This document shows, piece by piece, positions 1 through 9,669 of a stretch of 64,000 nt of DNA. How positions within the stretch are numbered: position 1 is the stretch's first letter; each line of letters begins with the position of its first letter. Source of the stretch: Planctomycetaceae bacterium. Lineage in GTDB: Bacteria > Planctomycetota > Planctomycetia > Pirellulales > Pirellulaceae. The translations under genes were made by a program, and so were the position numbers. Below the pieces are notes generated by a model. It saw nothing but the letters and a program-made list of their open reading frames with translations. It ran no database searches and had not been told where the DNA came from. Location: the NCBI GenBank assembly GCA_024642205.1, contig JAHEBQ010000006.1, positions 74,283-138,282 of the forward strand, given 5' to 3'.

Positions 1-1
1 C

Positions 2-226
2 GGTTCCGGCGTCTTGCTTGACCCCGAACAAGCGCGTGAGGATCTCAAACCGTTCAGCCACATGACGGGTGGAATGATCAGTGATACTCTCGACAAAGCC
101 AACCTGGGTAAGCATCTCGGGGTTGGCGCGCGACCGGATCGGGTTGTCATGCTCAAGTGTCGCGAATGCGGTTTTCACAACGAGGAAAACTCCAAATTTT
201 GTCAAGAATGCGGTTCCGAGGTTTAG
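2..226 (+). CDS. C-terminal fragment of a zinc-ribbon protein (partial)
   Basis: The reading frame is open from the left edge to a TAG stop, so this is the last 74 residues of a gene that starts outside the window. The final 25 residues contain two CxxC pairs (CREC and CQEC) ten residues apart, the classic short zinc ribbon. Such a ribbon normally binds one zinc ion and mediates protein or nucleic-acid contacts; here it is the C-terminal end. The rest (SDTLDKANLGKHLG) is not recognised. A TTG at 14 could in principle start a 70-residue protein, but the frame continues upstream without a stop, so truncation by the window edge is more likely. Confidence 0.55.
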   Translation, partial: GSGVLLDPEQAREDLKPFSHMTGGMISDTLDKANLGKHLGVGARPDRVVMLKCRECGFHNEENSKFCQECGSEV

Positions 227-642
227 CGCCCCATCCGTCGGCTGGTCCGCCGGGAACCGTCCGTTCCGCTCGATTGCGCACTGCTCCCTACGCCGAGAGA
301 GTGTATCCCGACTTATAAGAAGACGGAAAAACGGAGACGGAACAGCTGGCATCGACAGATCATCAAGATACGGAGCCCCATGTGCCAAGTCCCATGAATC
401 AGCGGCTTGGTAGACTTTGCCGATTAGGAAAAGTTGATTGATATTAACGGCAAATTAACGATTCTACCGGATTCTCCGGCGAATTTTGCACCATTGCCTC
501 AAACATTCACAACGGTAATTGCGATGAATGGAGTATGCGTCGCTATGGAAATACCGATCGTAGCTTCCGGTAGTCTGATGCAGAAAACCTGGCTTGAACA
601 ATCCAATCGTTTTCAACTAGCCCGTTATTGTGAAATCTTCGA
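227..642. other. Intergenic region before the Wzz-like gene
   Basis: About 415 bases with no convincing gene. Short open frames here have no recognisable motif and lack good ribosome sites. It presumably holds the promoter of the gene starting at 643, but no clear -35/-10 pair was identified. Confidence 0.4.
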
Positions 643-3237
643 ATGAATACCACTGATTCTCAATCCGATTCCAATCAAAGAATCGATCACGTTCTTTCGA
701 CGCTCTCCAAGTACCGAACGCTCTGGATCGCGCCGGCCATCCTCGGAATGGTCTTGTCCATCGTTTACGTTGTCGCGCTTCGTTCTGAAACCTGGTCGGC
801 CAAACAATCGCTAATCGTTCGAGACGACCTGTTGGGCCAGTCGTTCAAGCCTGGTCGATTCGATTCGATTGAGTCCATGAAATCCGCCCAGGAAACGATT
901 CTGGAGATTTCCCGCAAACCTCAGGTTATCCATAATGCCCTGGAGCAACTGGGGCCGGAATCCAAACCCTGGTTTGGAATGAGAAACAAGGGATGGCCCA
1001 GTGAAGAAACCATCGAGCAGGTTCAAGGCTCAATCACGTTCAACGCGCCCAATGGTGCCGAATTCGGAAAGACCGAAGTCATCGTCTTGAATACCAAGGC
1101 ATCGACCCGGGATCGTTCGCGAAAGTTTATTGAGTTGTTACTGGACGAGATCATTGTCAAAGTCGACGAAGTTCGTTCGCTCCGGCTGCAAAGTATGGAA
1201 TCTGAACTGATTCAGGCACGCGATGCCGCCATGGCGGCGCTCGCCGAATCGAAATCCAGGCTGCAAGCGATGGATGCAAACCTGGGGTCCGATTTCGGAT
1301 CGATGTCATCGCTGGTTGATTCCCAGTCCAGTGACAACCCGATCAAGCGAGATATTTCCCAGATTCGACTCGAAAAAAGGGCGACGGAACAGGAACTGGA
1401 ATCGCTGAAGATCACGTTGTCCCAGGTAGTTTCGGCGAAGGAAAACCCGCAGCGAATCTTCACCACGTCCGCAGCGTTGATCAAGTCGTTGCCGGCACTG
1501 GACGATCTGAAAAAAGCGCTGATCAAGACACAAGGCGAGTTGGCGGTGATTGCCGGTCAATACGAACCCGCTCACCCCAGTTATCGCAAAGCCAAAAATT
1601 CGATCGAAGCGATGAAGCAGCAGATGTTCCTTGAACTTGATTCATCAATCGCCGGCTTGCAGGAAGATATAACGTTATCGGAAAACCGGATCGAGCGTTT
1701 GAACCAGGAAATGGCAGATCTGGACGAACGGCTGGCCAGCCTTGGTTCCAAGCGGGCTGACCTGATGACTTTGGTTGCCGAAGTTAATCAGCGCGCTGAA
1801 ATCGCCAACAACGCTCAATCGGATCTGTCCGAAATTCAGGGTCTGGCTCAGGCAAAAAACGCAGAACTGATTACGCGGGTCGATGAACCACAGGTCTCCA
1901 CTCGGCCAGATGGCTTGGGAAAGAAAGCGATCGTCCTGGCTTGTGGATTCGGCGGTCTGATGCTGGGTTTGGGGTTGGTCATGCTGATCGCGCCGACACT
2001 GGGACCGGATCAGGGGCCGAACTCGGCAGGTCGTCCTGGAAGCAACTCAGGAACCGCCCCCAACCATGCGTTCGAGACCTTCTTTGATTCGTCGACTTTT
2101 GAAAAGATCATTGTTTCAGCCGCCACCGCCGCCACCACTGCAATGCAGTCGGCGGTCAAGGCGAGGCAGTTTTTCATGCCGCCAAGAGCCGAATCGGGCG
2201 ACAGTCTCGAGCGAGAGTCCCAGGAAAAACCCGCCACAGCCAGTCGCGACATACTTCGTTCGGAGACTCCGGTTCAACCTGATTCCAAAAATGGCAATTC
2301 CGTGGAGACCGAAACAGTCTCGCAGACGCCTGCACGTCAACCTGTCTCCAAGGCCCCTCCGGGCACTCCTTCCGTCGATGATTTGTTGGAAGCCGCCAAT
2401 GTGATCGCGAATCCCGCTCCCGTCGCATCAAAGCCGCTTTCCTCGCCACCTCGTCGCGCCAAGATTCAGCCGGCGGAAGTGAAACCGACGCCTGCGGAAG
2501 CGAAACCGGCATTGAGTAAGTTCGCGGAACGTCCGATTCAACCCGTTCCGCAGGCCGAATCGGTATCACCTATCGGTCAGATGCCGGCCGGCAATCCATC
2601 GATCCGGGAAGCAACCGCGAAGTCTGTCAGCGAATTGGCTGCCGTTCAGTTGGCAGCGCTGCGAGGCACTCAAGTCCAGCGATCCGGATCCACCCCGACA
2701 TCATCGCCGACATCGCCCCAGCCGAAAAAGGCGGAACCGCAGGACGTCAAAAACAGGTCCAAGTCGCTGCCGGCGACTGGTTCACCAACGCCAACACCGG
2801 CGACTCGAGTAGAACCGCAAACCATCATGCTGTCGAAGATGCCCCCGCGAGATTCGCGGTCAAGCGACTCCAATACCTCAAACCCAGAATCCGTTGCCAA
2901 TTTGACCCGCCGCGGTCCGAATGTCCGTCCCGTCGATTTGATTAGATCCGCAGACGACGAGGATTCGACCTTCGTCCGGATTAACCTGTCGGGAATTGAA
3001 TCGAAACCGAAATCCAACTCGCCCGGGTCAACGCAATCGGCAGGTATACCATCCGCCAACACGCAAAACGCCAATCCGTTTCTGAAGGATCGTTCGCCGA
3101 ACCTGACACATGGAGGCCAAACGTCCGAAGATCCGGATGACGCGGGTTCGATTCCCATTCCCGAACAGATCCGCAAGCTGAGCGACTCGATCGCCAAATT
3201 CGCGAATCCAGCCAACCTGAAAAATCGTGAACCGTAG
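643..3237 (+). CDS. Wzz/GumC-type polysaccharide chain-length determinant with long C-terminal tail
   Basis: Predicted inner-membrane co-polymerase of exopolysaccharide export. A first membrane segment lies at about residues 27-46, a long charged, coiled-coil-rich periplasmic region at about 60-420, and a second membrane segment at about 428-450, the Wzz/GNVR arrangement. GumC-type proteins often continue into a BY-kinase, but here the roughly 410 residues after the second membrane segment are rich in Pro, Ser, Lys and Gln, with no Walker motif or tyrosine cluster, so they look disordered. At 864 residues it is about twice the usual length of a plain Wzz. A convergent sugar-phosphate transferase follows at once, which supports a role in polysaccharide synthesis. 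The start is an ATG with a weak ribosome site. Confidence 0.75.
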   Translation: MNTTDSQSDSNQRIDHVLSTLSKYRTLWIAPAILGMVLSIVYVVALRSETWSAKQSLIVRDDLLGQSFKPGRFDSIESMKSAQETILEISRKPQVIHNALEQLGPESKPWFGMRNKGWPSEETIEQVQGSITFNAPNGAEFGKTEVIVLNTKASTRDRSRKFIELLLDEIIVKVDEVRSLRLQSMESELIQARDAAMAALAESKSRLQAMDANLGSDFGSMSSLVDSQSSDNPIKRDISQIRLEKRATEQELESLKITLSQVVSAKENPQRIFTTSAALIKSLPALDDLKKALIKTQGELAVIAGQYEPAHPSYRKAKNSIEAMKQQMFLELDSSIAGLQEDITLSENRIERLNQEMADLDERLASLGSKRADLMTLVAEVNQRAEIANNAQSDLSEIQGLAQAKNAELITRVDEPQVSTRPDGLGKKAIVLACGFGGLMLGLGLVMLIAPTLGPDQGPNSAGRPGSNSGTAPNHAFETFFDSSTFEKIIVSAATAATTAMQSAVKARQFFMPPRAESGDSLERESQEKPATASRDILRSETPVQPDSKNGNSVETETVSQTPARQPVSKAPPGTPSVDDLLEAANVIANPAPVASKPLSSPPRRAKIQPAEVKPTPAEAKPALSKFAERPIQPVPQAESVSPIGQMPAGNPSIREATAKSVSELAAVQLAALRGTQVQRSGSTPTSSPTSPQPKKAEPQDVKNRSKSLPATGSPTPTPATRVEPQTIMLSKMPPRDSRSSDSNTSNPESVANLTRRGPNVRPVDLIRSADDEDSTFVRINLSGIESKPKSNSPGSTQSAGIPSANTQNANPFLKDRSPNLTHGGQTSEDPDDAGSIPIPEQIRKLSDSIAKFANPANLKNREP

Positions 3238-3308
3238 TGTTCCCGGGTTGGAGTCGGGTGTGAGTTGGATGTTTGGCCGGGAGACTGGCTAATGTGCAAG
3301 CCGAATCG

Positions 3309-4724
3309 TCAGTAGGCGTTGCGACGGGAAAACACGACCATGAATGTCTGGGCGATGATCCTGAGATCAAGCCAGATTGACCATTCACGAATGTATTGGT
3401 GATCGAATACGACCCGCTTTTCCATTTTGTCCAGAGTTTCCGTTTCGCCTCGGCAACCGTTGACTTGAGCGAGTCCCGTAATTCCCGGTTTGACTTTGTG
3501 TCGAAGCATATAGCCTTCGATCTGGCTGCGATAAAACTCGTTGTGGGCGTTCGCGTGGGGACGCGGTCCGACCAGTGACATCTGGCCGGAGAGCACGTTG
3601 AAGATCTGCGGCAGTTCATCCAGCGAGGTGTTGCGCAGAAATCCACCGATGGGCGTTAGGCGTTCATCGTTTCGGGTTGCCTGCCGAATCCAGTTCCCAT
3701 TCTCCTGAACTTTCATGCTGCGGAATTTCCAGACCAGAATCTCCTTACCATCCAGTCCATATCGTTTTTGACGAAAAAAGACAGGTCCTTTGGAAGTCAG
3801 CTTGACCGCCAGGGCAACGATCCCCATTGGGACGAATAGCAAAACCAAAGCCAGACAGGCGAGCGTCACGTCGACGGTTCGCTTGAGGATCCCATCGACA
3901 CCGAACAGTGGGTTTTCGAAAACGCTGACAACCGGTAGTCCCTGGATGTCGGTCCAACGCGAATTCAGCATCTGGAATACAAATAGATCAGGAACGATGT
4001 AAACCGAGGCCGTTGTGTCAGCCAGTTCCTGGATCACGCGGCGAATTCGTGCTTCGGCTCGCATTGGCAGCGAGATGAAAATAACCTGGACTTTTCCAGC
4101 CTTGGCGCTGGCAATCAGTGAATCGAGTCTTCCCAGGTTGACGGACAGGTCGTCGGGCAGTTCCGCTGTTCTTTCTTTCGGCCGGTCATCGTAATAGCCC
4201 AGAAATCGTAGACCCAAATCGGGAGCTGCGTTGATGTTGCGAACGAGGTGAATTCCCAGCTCATTGATTCCCACCACGGCGTAGCTGCGTGTGTTAATAC
4301 CCTTGGCTTGGGACCAGGAATGATACCAGCGGTAGAAGATCCGGCCGGACAGGGAAACAACCGGCGTTGTCGCGAACCAGAGAATCAGGCCGGACCGTGA
4401 CAATTCGGTCGAGTAGATACTGAAATGTCCCAGGCCAGCGAGCAGGACAAACGTGATGGCCCAGGCGATCATGCTGCAAGATGCTTCGCGTTCAAACCGA
4501 ATTCCCCGCCAGCTTCGGTAAAGCCCGACAAACTCGGCCGCCATGTTAAACAGGCCAATGGCCACCAGGCTGATTACAATTGTTGATTTGCTGTTCGCTT
4601 CCGGAAGCCACGTGATCAATACCATTAGCCCAACTACAATCGCGATTGCGTCGAGCGATTTCATCAGCAAGCGAGGCCAGGTCTCCTGATGCTTGATCTG
4701 TTGTCGAGGGTTCGGATCGGTCAT
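3309..4724 (-). CDS. Undecaprenyl-phosphate sugar-1-phosphate transferase (WcaJ family)
   Basis: Initiates exopolysaccharide repeat-unit assembly by moving a hexose-1-phosphate from a UDP-sugar to undecaprenyl phosphate at the inner membrane. The N-terminal 130 residues hold about four hydrophobic segments, then comes a nucleotide-binding-like domain (YAVVGINELG), then a further membrane segment and the bacterial sugar transferase domain. That domain carries the expected blocks FRQKRYGLDGKEI, KFRSM, SLDELPQ and SLVGPRP. The 471-residue length suits the polyprenyl glycosyl-phosphotransferase family. Whether the sugar is glucose or galactose cannot be read from the sequence. It converges on the Wzz-like gene, with 71 bases between the stops. 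Confidence 0.85.
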   Translation of the reverse strand: MTDPNPRQQIKHQETWPRLLMKSLDAIAIVVGLMVLITWLPEANSKSTIVISLVAIGLFNMAAEFVGLYRSWRGIRFEREASCSMIAWAITFVLLAGLGHFSIYSTELSRSGLILWFATTPVVSLSGRIFYRWYHSWSQAKGINTRSYAVVGINELGIHLVRNINAAPDLGLRFLGYYDDRPKERTAELPDDLSVNLGRLDSLIASAKAGKVQVIFISLPMRAEARIRRVIQELADTTASVYIVPDLFVFQMLNSRWTDIQGLPVVSVFENPLFGVDGILKRTVDVTLACLALVLLFVPMGIVALAVKLTSKGPVFFRQKRYGLDGKEILVWKFRSMKVQENGNWIRQATRNDERLTPIGGFLRNTSLDELPQIFNVLSGQMSLVGPRPHANAHNEFYRSQIEGYMLRHKVKPGITGLAQVNGCRGETETLDKMEKRVVFDHQYIREWSIWLDLRIIAQTFMVVFSRRNAY

Positions 4725-5120
4725 CGTATTCGCACAGGTTAGGAAGAACGGAAGAATGACAACGGTGACACGGAATGAACTGGCAACGGTTCATGTTAGA
4801 TTCCGGTTTTGTAAAAATGTAGCTCGCAATAACCGCGCCGGCCTGGCAAATCAAACTGCATTTTGGACAATTGCCCCAGCCAATCAGGGGGCACGGCAGC
4901 GTTACGTTGGGCGAGAAAAACAGTCGATGTTGATTTTTTGCCACCTGGATGATGGCAAAAATCGGCGCGCCGCGTTTTTGAATCACACGGCAGTTCATTG
5001 ACGAGGGAACCGTCAACCTGGCTCGCGCACCGGGCGAACAACCAGCCCATTTCAGGAACGACTCGATATCAGTACCCGTGCAGTCTCGCGACAACTCGAT
5101 CTGTGACTGAGGGCGACCGC
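4725..5120. other. Leader region upstream of the WcaJ-type gene
   Basis: 396 bases between two minus-strand genes. It contains a perfect inverted repeat at 4935-4961 and an AscI-type palindrome next to it, and no convincing gene. It should contain the promoter of the transferase gene and possibly the end of the ketosynthase transcript. Confidence 0.4.
4935..4961. repeat. Perfect 9-bp inverted repeat
   Basis: TTTTTGCCA at 4935-4943 is matched exactly by TGGCAAAAA at 4953-4961, with a nine-base loop. The stem is A/T rich at its base, and no separate U-run follows on either strand, so it is a poor intrinsic terminator and could equally be a protein-binding site upstream of the transferase gene. 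Confidence 0.5.
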
Positions 5121-6440
5121 CTAACCCATCTTTCTAATCAAGACCGAGCTAGCCTGGCCTTGCGGTGTGATGTTCATGTTGATGAACGAATCACCCGCGG
5201 GAGTATCGTTACCGCAAACCGCTGAGACCGGGCATTGCTCGTCGAGCGACTCACAATTCAGAATCGGAAACAGTTGGCCCTTGTTGAGCGCCATCACACT
5301 GGCCGCAATTTCGACGATTCCGGATCCGCCCCCGAGATTACCCATATAGCTCTTGGCCGCCGTCACAGGTGTATTTCCCATGACTTCGTTGATCGCAAAG
5401 GCTTCCTCAGAATCGCATTTTGGCGAGCTCAAACCGTGCGCGTGGATGTGACCCACCTGTTCCGGTTTCAAACCAGATGTCTCCAGGGCCCCGCTAAGGA
5501 CGTTGGTAAACGCGGTTCTGTAATCCGCAACTCCCTTTCGATTGGCAACACAGGACGAGCCATAGCCAATCACCTCGCCAAGAATCGTGGCGCCACGTTG
5601 CTCCGCCACCGAAAGTTCTTCCAGGATCAAAACACCTGCGCCTTCGCCCAGCACCATCCCGGTGCGGTGTTTGTCGAACGGGCGGCATGCCCTGGCCGGA
5701 TCACCTTCGGCCGATGCCGTGTGTCGATCCGCCAGTTGTTCCTGTAACACAATATGCACGGTTCGCAACGGATGAATCCGCGTTCCAGTCGCGCCAGAGA
5801 CCATGATGTCAGCCGAGCCCCTCTGGATAATCGTCGCTGCTTCGGAAATCGCCAGATTGGCTGAAGCCTCTCGAACGGTCAGTGAGTTGCTTGGCCCTCG
5901 CAAATCATTGTAAATTGCCACATGGCTGGCTGGCATGTTGGGTAAATACTTCAGCAACCAAAGTGGTTCGACCTGGCTCAGTCCGTATTCACCCCATTGC
6001 TGGAAATGAAACTTACCGTTTTCACCCAGACAGTTCCTGATGCCAGCTGCGAAATCGACGGGTGAAGTAATAATGTAATCGCTTCCAAAAAGCGTCCCGA
6101 TCCGATTCGGATCAACACTTCCGGGTTGCAGCCCTGCGTCAGCCAGCGCCAGCTGGGCCGCGGCGACTCCAAGCTGAATATCGCGGCACATCAGCCTGAG
6201 CCCTTTTTTGATGCTTCGCTGCAGGTTCTTTTCAAGTGGCCCAAAGTCCTCGATCGTACCGGTGAAATCGGTGCACTCGCCTCCAAAATCCGAAGGAAAA
6301 TGATCGGTGGGTAGATTGGTAAGCGGTTTGACTCCACTTCTACGTTGAGCCAGCGAATCCCACAAGGCATCCGGTGAGTTACCAATTGGGCTGATCAAAC
6401 CCATTCCAGTAATGACGACGCGACGATCTGTTTGGGCCAT
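5121..6440 (-). CDS. Beta-ketoacyl synthase homologue lacking the active-site Cys and one His
   Basis: Thiolase-fold ketosynthase of the FabF/KAS II family by its start (RRVVITGMGLISPIG) and overall length of 439 residues. The three catalytic positions are not intact. The nucleophile motif normally written TACA reads EASA, putting Ser193 in place of Cys; the region is also about two residues shorter than in FabF. The first His is kept (HAHG, His335), as is the lysine (Lys363), but the second His of the GH motif is Asn368 (YMGN). An ordinary condensation reaction is therefore unlikely. By analogy with chain-length-factor subunits of type II polyketide synthases, it may act as a non-condensing partner or decarboxylase. 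No ketosynthase partner or acyl carrier protein is in the window. Confidence 0.7.
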   Translation of the reverse strand: MAQTDRRVVITGMGLISPIGNSPDALWDSLAQRRSGVKPLTNLPTDHFPSDFGGECTDFTGTIEDFGPLEKNLQRSIKKGLRLMCRDIQLGVAAAQLALADAGLQPGSVDPNRIGTLFGSDYIITSPVDFAAGIRNCLGENGKFHFQQWGEYGLSQVEPLWLLKYLPNMPASHVAIYNDLRGPSNSLTVREASANLAISEAATIIQRGSADIMVSGATGTRIHPLRTVHIVLQEQLADRHTASAEGDPARACRPFDKHRTGMVLGEGAGVLILEELSVAEQRGATILGEVIGYGSSCVANRKGVADYRTAFTNVLSGALETSGLKPEQVGHIHAHGLSSPKCDSEEAFAINEVMGNTPVTAAKSYMGNLGGGSGIVEIAASVMALNKGQLFPILNCESLDEQCPVSAVCGNDTPAGDSFINMNITPQGQASSVLIRKMG

Positions 6441-6637
6441 GGAATGAATTAAAACTTTGGTCGAAAGTTATTAAACAAAGGTAGTGGTCGACGTGCGTTT
6501 CCAGACAACGAAACGCATCGGGTAATCCCGGAACTCAATAACGACGAATTCGGCCAGCATGACCCCATGAATCCGAGGGATTTATTCTAGGGGACTCTCC
6601 GACTGCGTCGAGGTGACTTCGCCTGGTGAACAATGGC

Positions 6638-8080
6638 TTACTGGCGGGTTCGAATCGGTGCTAGCCGGCTGTTGGCGGTTTGGGGGATCGTCGCTCCTTC
6701 GGCAGGCCCCCGATATTCAACAAAAAGCAGCGCGTCGGCCCGTCTGGATTTTTGTGGAAGAACCGGAATTCGCAGGCCGGCCCCATCGGCTTCCGGCTCA
6801 GGTGTCGCGACCACCCCGCAACTGAGCAACAATATTTGATCATTCGGCCACCGGAATCGTTCGTGTAGCCGCCAGCTGACGAGTTGCGGAATCTGAAGGT
6901 TCATCTGCTGTCCGCCGCCATTGCCGCCGGGAACGTTGACTTTGACCGTCGAGAGTTTTTCGATCTGATCAACGTCGCATTTGATGACCGCTTCGATCGT
7001 CGCGTTATCCATCGCCGAGAGGCAACTGATCTCCAGCCGATACCCCTCGTCGACACGGCTCATCAACGGCTGATAATTCGGAATCTGGTTGGGAACCCAC
7101 CGCAGATTGCGAACAAACTCGACGGGACGCGTTTTCTCCAGCGTGAATGACTGGCCGTCGTGGTTGGCAAGTCGTCCTCCGCTGTGTTGTTTGAAGTCAG
7201 GTCGACGACTCAATTGACTCATGAGTATCGCGGCATTTTCTTTCGAAATCATCCAGGCCTCGACGCCGGGAGATTTGACTTCGATCGGTTGAAGCATCGA
7301 GTAGAGCTCCGATCGCCAATTGGGTCTTTCGACCGTGACCAGATTCACGTCGATGTTTTGCACCTGCCCCCGTGTTCGGTTAAACCGGTCCACAATGCCC
7401 TTGACGATGGCATGAATCTCCGGGGTGTGATATACGAGCAATCGATCCTTGTCAGCACTCAAGATCCCCAAGGGTTGATGAAACCACATTTCGGTTCCGG
7501 TTTCGCGCAAGATCCATTCCGTAATCGATTTTTGCGGGTCACGGGTGGTTGTGATTTGAGACGTATAGGGCGAAATGTCGTACTCTCGCCAAACCTGGCC
7601 TGCTGAATTCGGCAGCGTGTTCAGCGTCTTGGTCACACGCGTCACGCCTGGTTCAACGTCGCGTGAGTCAGGTTGCGAGGTTCCGGTTGGCTGGCCGGAA
7701 CCAATGTCGTTATTGACTGCCTGCGGGGTCGTCGGATTCAAACCACCGTTCTGTCCGGTAATGAAGCTGGGTTCTGAAGAAAATGCCGAGGTCCCTTGAT
7801 TTGAATTCACAGGATTCGAATTCGCCCCGGCTCGATCGTTGGGAACCTGGCGCGAATCTTCGTTTGGAATCGCGTCCGTGTTCAGTGTACCGAACGAAGG
7901 TCGCCACGGAGCGCGTGCCTGGCGTGGTTCTTCGATGTTCGTTGATTGAGCAAAGCCGAGACAGGTGCTGGACAGGCCGAACGTCGCGACCAACATTGCG
8001 ATAACCCGAAACAGCTTGCCTCGAAAACTCACGGGCCGGCCCATCGATTGCGTCGAGTCGAATCTAGATTCCATTCCCAT
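6638..8080 (-). CDS. Exported protein with secretin-like C-terminal region
   Basis: The gene starts at ATG 8080 (GGAG six bases upstream), although the frame stays open to 8485. The 480-residue product begins with a basic stretch and a hydrophobic segment (VIAMLVATFGLSSTCLG) that looks like a signal peptide ending near AQS. A low-complexity Asn/Pro/Ser/Gln region follows. The C-terminal half has a block (LLVYHTPEIHAIVKGIVDRF) like the N domains of type II secretion and pilus secretins, and later strands (LVSWRLHERF, LLLSCGVVA, DALLFVEYRG) that recall secretin-type beta segments. The gene may be a secretin-like outer-envelope protein, but this is a pattern impression. It is divergent from a VWA-domain gene. 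Confidence 0.5.
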   Translation of the reverse strand: MGMESRFDSTQSMGRPVSFRGKLFRVIAMLVATFGLSSTCLGFAQSTNIEEPRQARAPWRPSFGTLNTDAIPNEDSRQVPNDRAGANSNPVNSNQGTSAFSSEPSFITGQNGGLNPTTPQAVNNDIGSGQPTGTSQPDSRDVEPGVTRVTKTLNTLPNSAGQVWREYDISPYTSQITTTRDPQKSITEWILRETGTEMWFHQPLGILSADKDRLLVYHTPEIHAIVKGIVDRFNRTRGQVQNIDVNLVTVERPNWRSELYSMLQPIEVKSPGVEAWMISKENAAILMSQLSRRPDFKQHSGGRLANHDGQSFTLEKTRPVEFVRNLRWVPNQIPNYQPLMSRVDEGYRLEISCLSAMDNATIEAVIKCDVDQIEKLSTVKVNVPGGNGGGQQMNLQIPQLVSWRLHERFRWPNDQILLLSCGVVATPEPEADGAGLRIPVLPQKSRRADALLFVEYRGPAEGATIPQTANSRLAPIRTRQ

Positions 8081-8487
8081 TTCGATCTCCGGAACTGTTG
8101 CTTGGCAGCGGCATCCAATGTCGACGTCATTGCTTCCTGCCTGTCGTTTGCGTTGCAGGTTGGAAAGAGGCTCAGCCAAATTGTCTTGTTTCTGCCAATT
8201 TGAATTTGCGGGGAGTATAGAACTGTCTGGGAAAAACAGGCAATACGAATCAGCGTCCGGTACGGTTGACCGTGAATCAGCCCGATCGCTAGCTCTCGCT
8301 GGTCGTCGTGACCTGAGGCGTGTTCGGATACCACAAAAACCGGGTTTCCAATCGCAGGTACCAGAATCTGCAGGGGACATCACCGATCCGGATTTCGCGA
8401 CCGAATTGCTTGAACGGATTCGCAATTGCCCGATAATGGAGAAAGGCAGAAGGGGCAATCTGCCAGCAAAACAAAGGGGCAACAAAA
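8081..8487. other. Divergent promoter region
   Basis: About 400 bases between two divergently transcribed genes. It should carry promoters in both directions. An open frame of the minus-strand gene continues through it, but the composition of that extension has no domain and it was taken as non-coding. Confidence 0.4.
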
Positions 8488-9669
8488 ATGGATGGGTCGG
8501 AAATCTCCAAATCCGCGCCTTCTCTCGATGTTATTGCGCCTACTTCCCAGCTTGCTGCGGCCCGCCTTCGAATCAAGCCGATGGCACAATCCGGATTGGC
8601 AAGCGTTGCCAGTCGACAAACCAGCCCGTCGAACCAGACGACAACCCATCCGACGGATACCGTGGTGGGACCAGCGCACAGTACAGAATCCGGCTTTGCG
8701 ATTGATTCGTCCGAAAACATCGAGACCATGGTCGAGGAAGCGGCCCAACCATCGTTCCGGTTTGCCAGTTTAATCCATGGTTTACCCAGTTGGATGGTCA
8801 GCCTGGCCGTTCACTTGGCCTTGATCTTGATACTTGCAATCAGTTCGATCGGAATCGGAGCCGGTCAACGGCGACTCGAATTGGAATTTGCCGATGCGTC
8901 GGAACCGTTCGAAACCATGCTGACCGAGATCGAGTTCGAGACCGTTACGATCCCCAACGAGCAGGAGCTCTTGGATCAGGATCAAACGGAGAAGTTGGAA
9001 TCCGAGGAAGTGCTGATCCCTTTGGAAATGCTGGAAGTCATCTCCGCGGAGACCTCGCTTGCCAAAACGGCTGACTTGGGTCCTTTGAGCGGACTAACAG
9101 ACAAACAAGCGACGCGTTCCGGGAAAAAGGGAGAGAGTGCGAATTTTTTCGGCACCAGGTCCTACGGCTCCCGATTCGTGTTTGTGATTGATTGTTCGCT
9201 CAGTATGAAAGGGAATCGTTGGTACCGTGCGGTCAAAGAACTCGATTCGGCGATCGATGGATTGGAGAAAGGGCAGGAGTTTCTCGTGCTGCTTTACAAT
9301 GACCGGACCAGCGTCATGATGGATGTCAGACCGGATTCGGCCGCGTTGGTGCGATCTACCCCGGATAACAAACAGGCGTATCGCCGATGGTTGAGAAAGC
9401 AACGAACGCAAGGTGGGACGTTTCCGTCAACGGCAATGTATATTGCGTTGGCGATGGACCCCGATGCCATTTTCCTGCTATCGGATGGTGAGCTCCAGGA
9501 CAATACTCGTGGGCTATTGCAATTTTGGAATGCTGAACAACGACGATCCGATGGCACAGAATCCAGGATTCCGATCCATACGATTTCGCTCGGTGGGCCG
9601 GGTCAAGGACAAGAGATGATGAGAACGATTGCCAAAGAGAACGAGGGGGAATTTACCTGGATCCGATAA
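8488..9669 (+). CDS. Membrane-anchored von Willebrand factor A domain protein
   Basis: The first 90 residues are polar and likely disordered, a single hydrophobic segment follows (WMVSLAVHLALILILAIS, about residues 99-117), and the C-terminal 170 residues form a VWA domain. The metal-binding MIDAS elements are visible: DxSxS as DCSLS, a threonine in GGTFP, and an aspartate in LLSDGEL. VWA domains bind ligands or partner proteins through a metal ion. The ATG has AAAGGGG ten bases upstream. It is divergent from the secretin-like gene at 6638-8080, so the two may share regulation; the ligand is unknown. Confidence 0.75.
   Translation: MDGSEISKSAPSLDVIAPTSQLAAARLRIKPMAQSGLASVASRQTSPSNQTTTHPTDTVVGPAHSTESGFAIDSSENIETMVEEAAQPSFRFASLIHGLPSWMVSLAVHLALILILAISSIGIGAGQRRLELEFADASEPFETMLTEIEFETVTIPNEQELLDQDQTEKLESEEVLIPLEMLEVISAETSLAKTADLGPLSGLTDKQATRSGKKGESANFFGTRSYGSRFVFVIDCSLSMKGNRWYRAVKELDSAIDGLEKGQEFLVLLYNDRTSVMMDVRPDSAALVRSTPDNKQAYRRWLRKQRTQGGTFPSTAMYIALAMDPDAIFLLSDGELQDNTRGLLQFWNAEQRRSDGTESRIPIHTISLGGPGQGQEMMRTIAKENEGEFTWIR

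Noticed and set aside
8081-8485. N-terminal extension of the secretin-like gene (135 residues)
   Set aside because: The signal peptide and ribosome site point to a start at 8080, and the extension has no domain.
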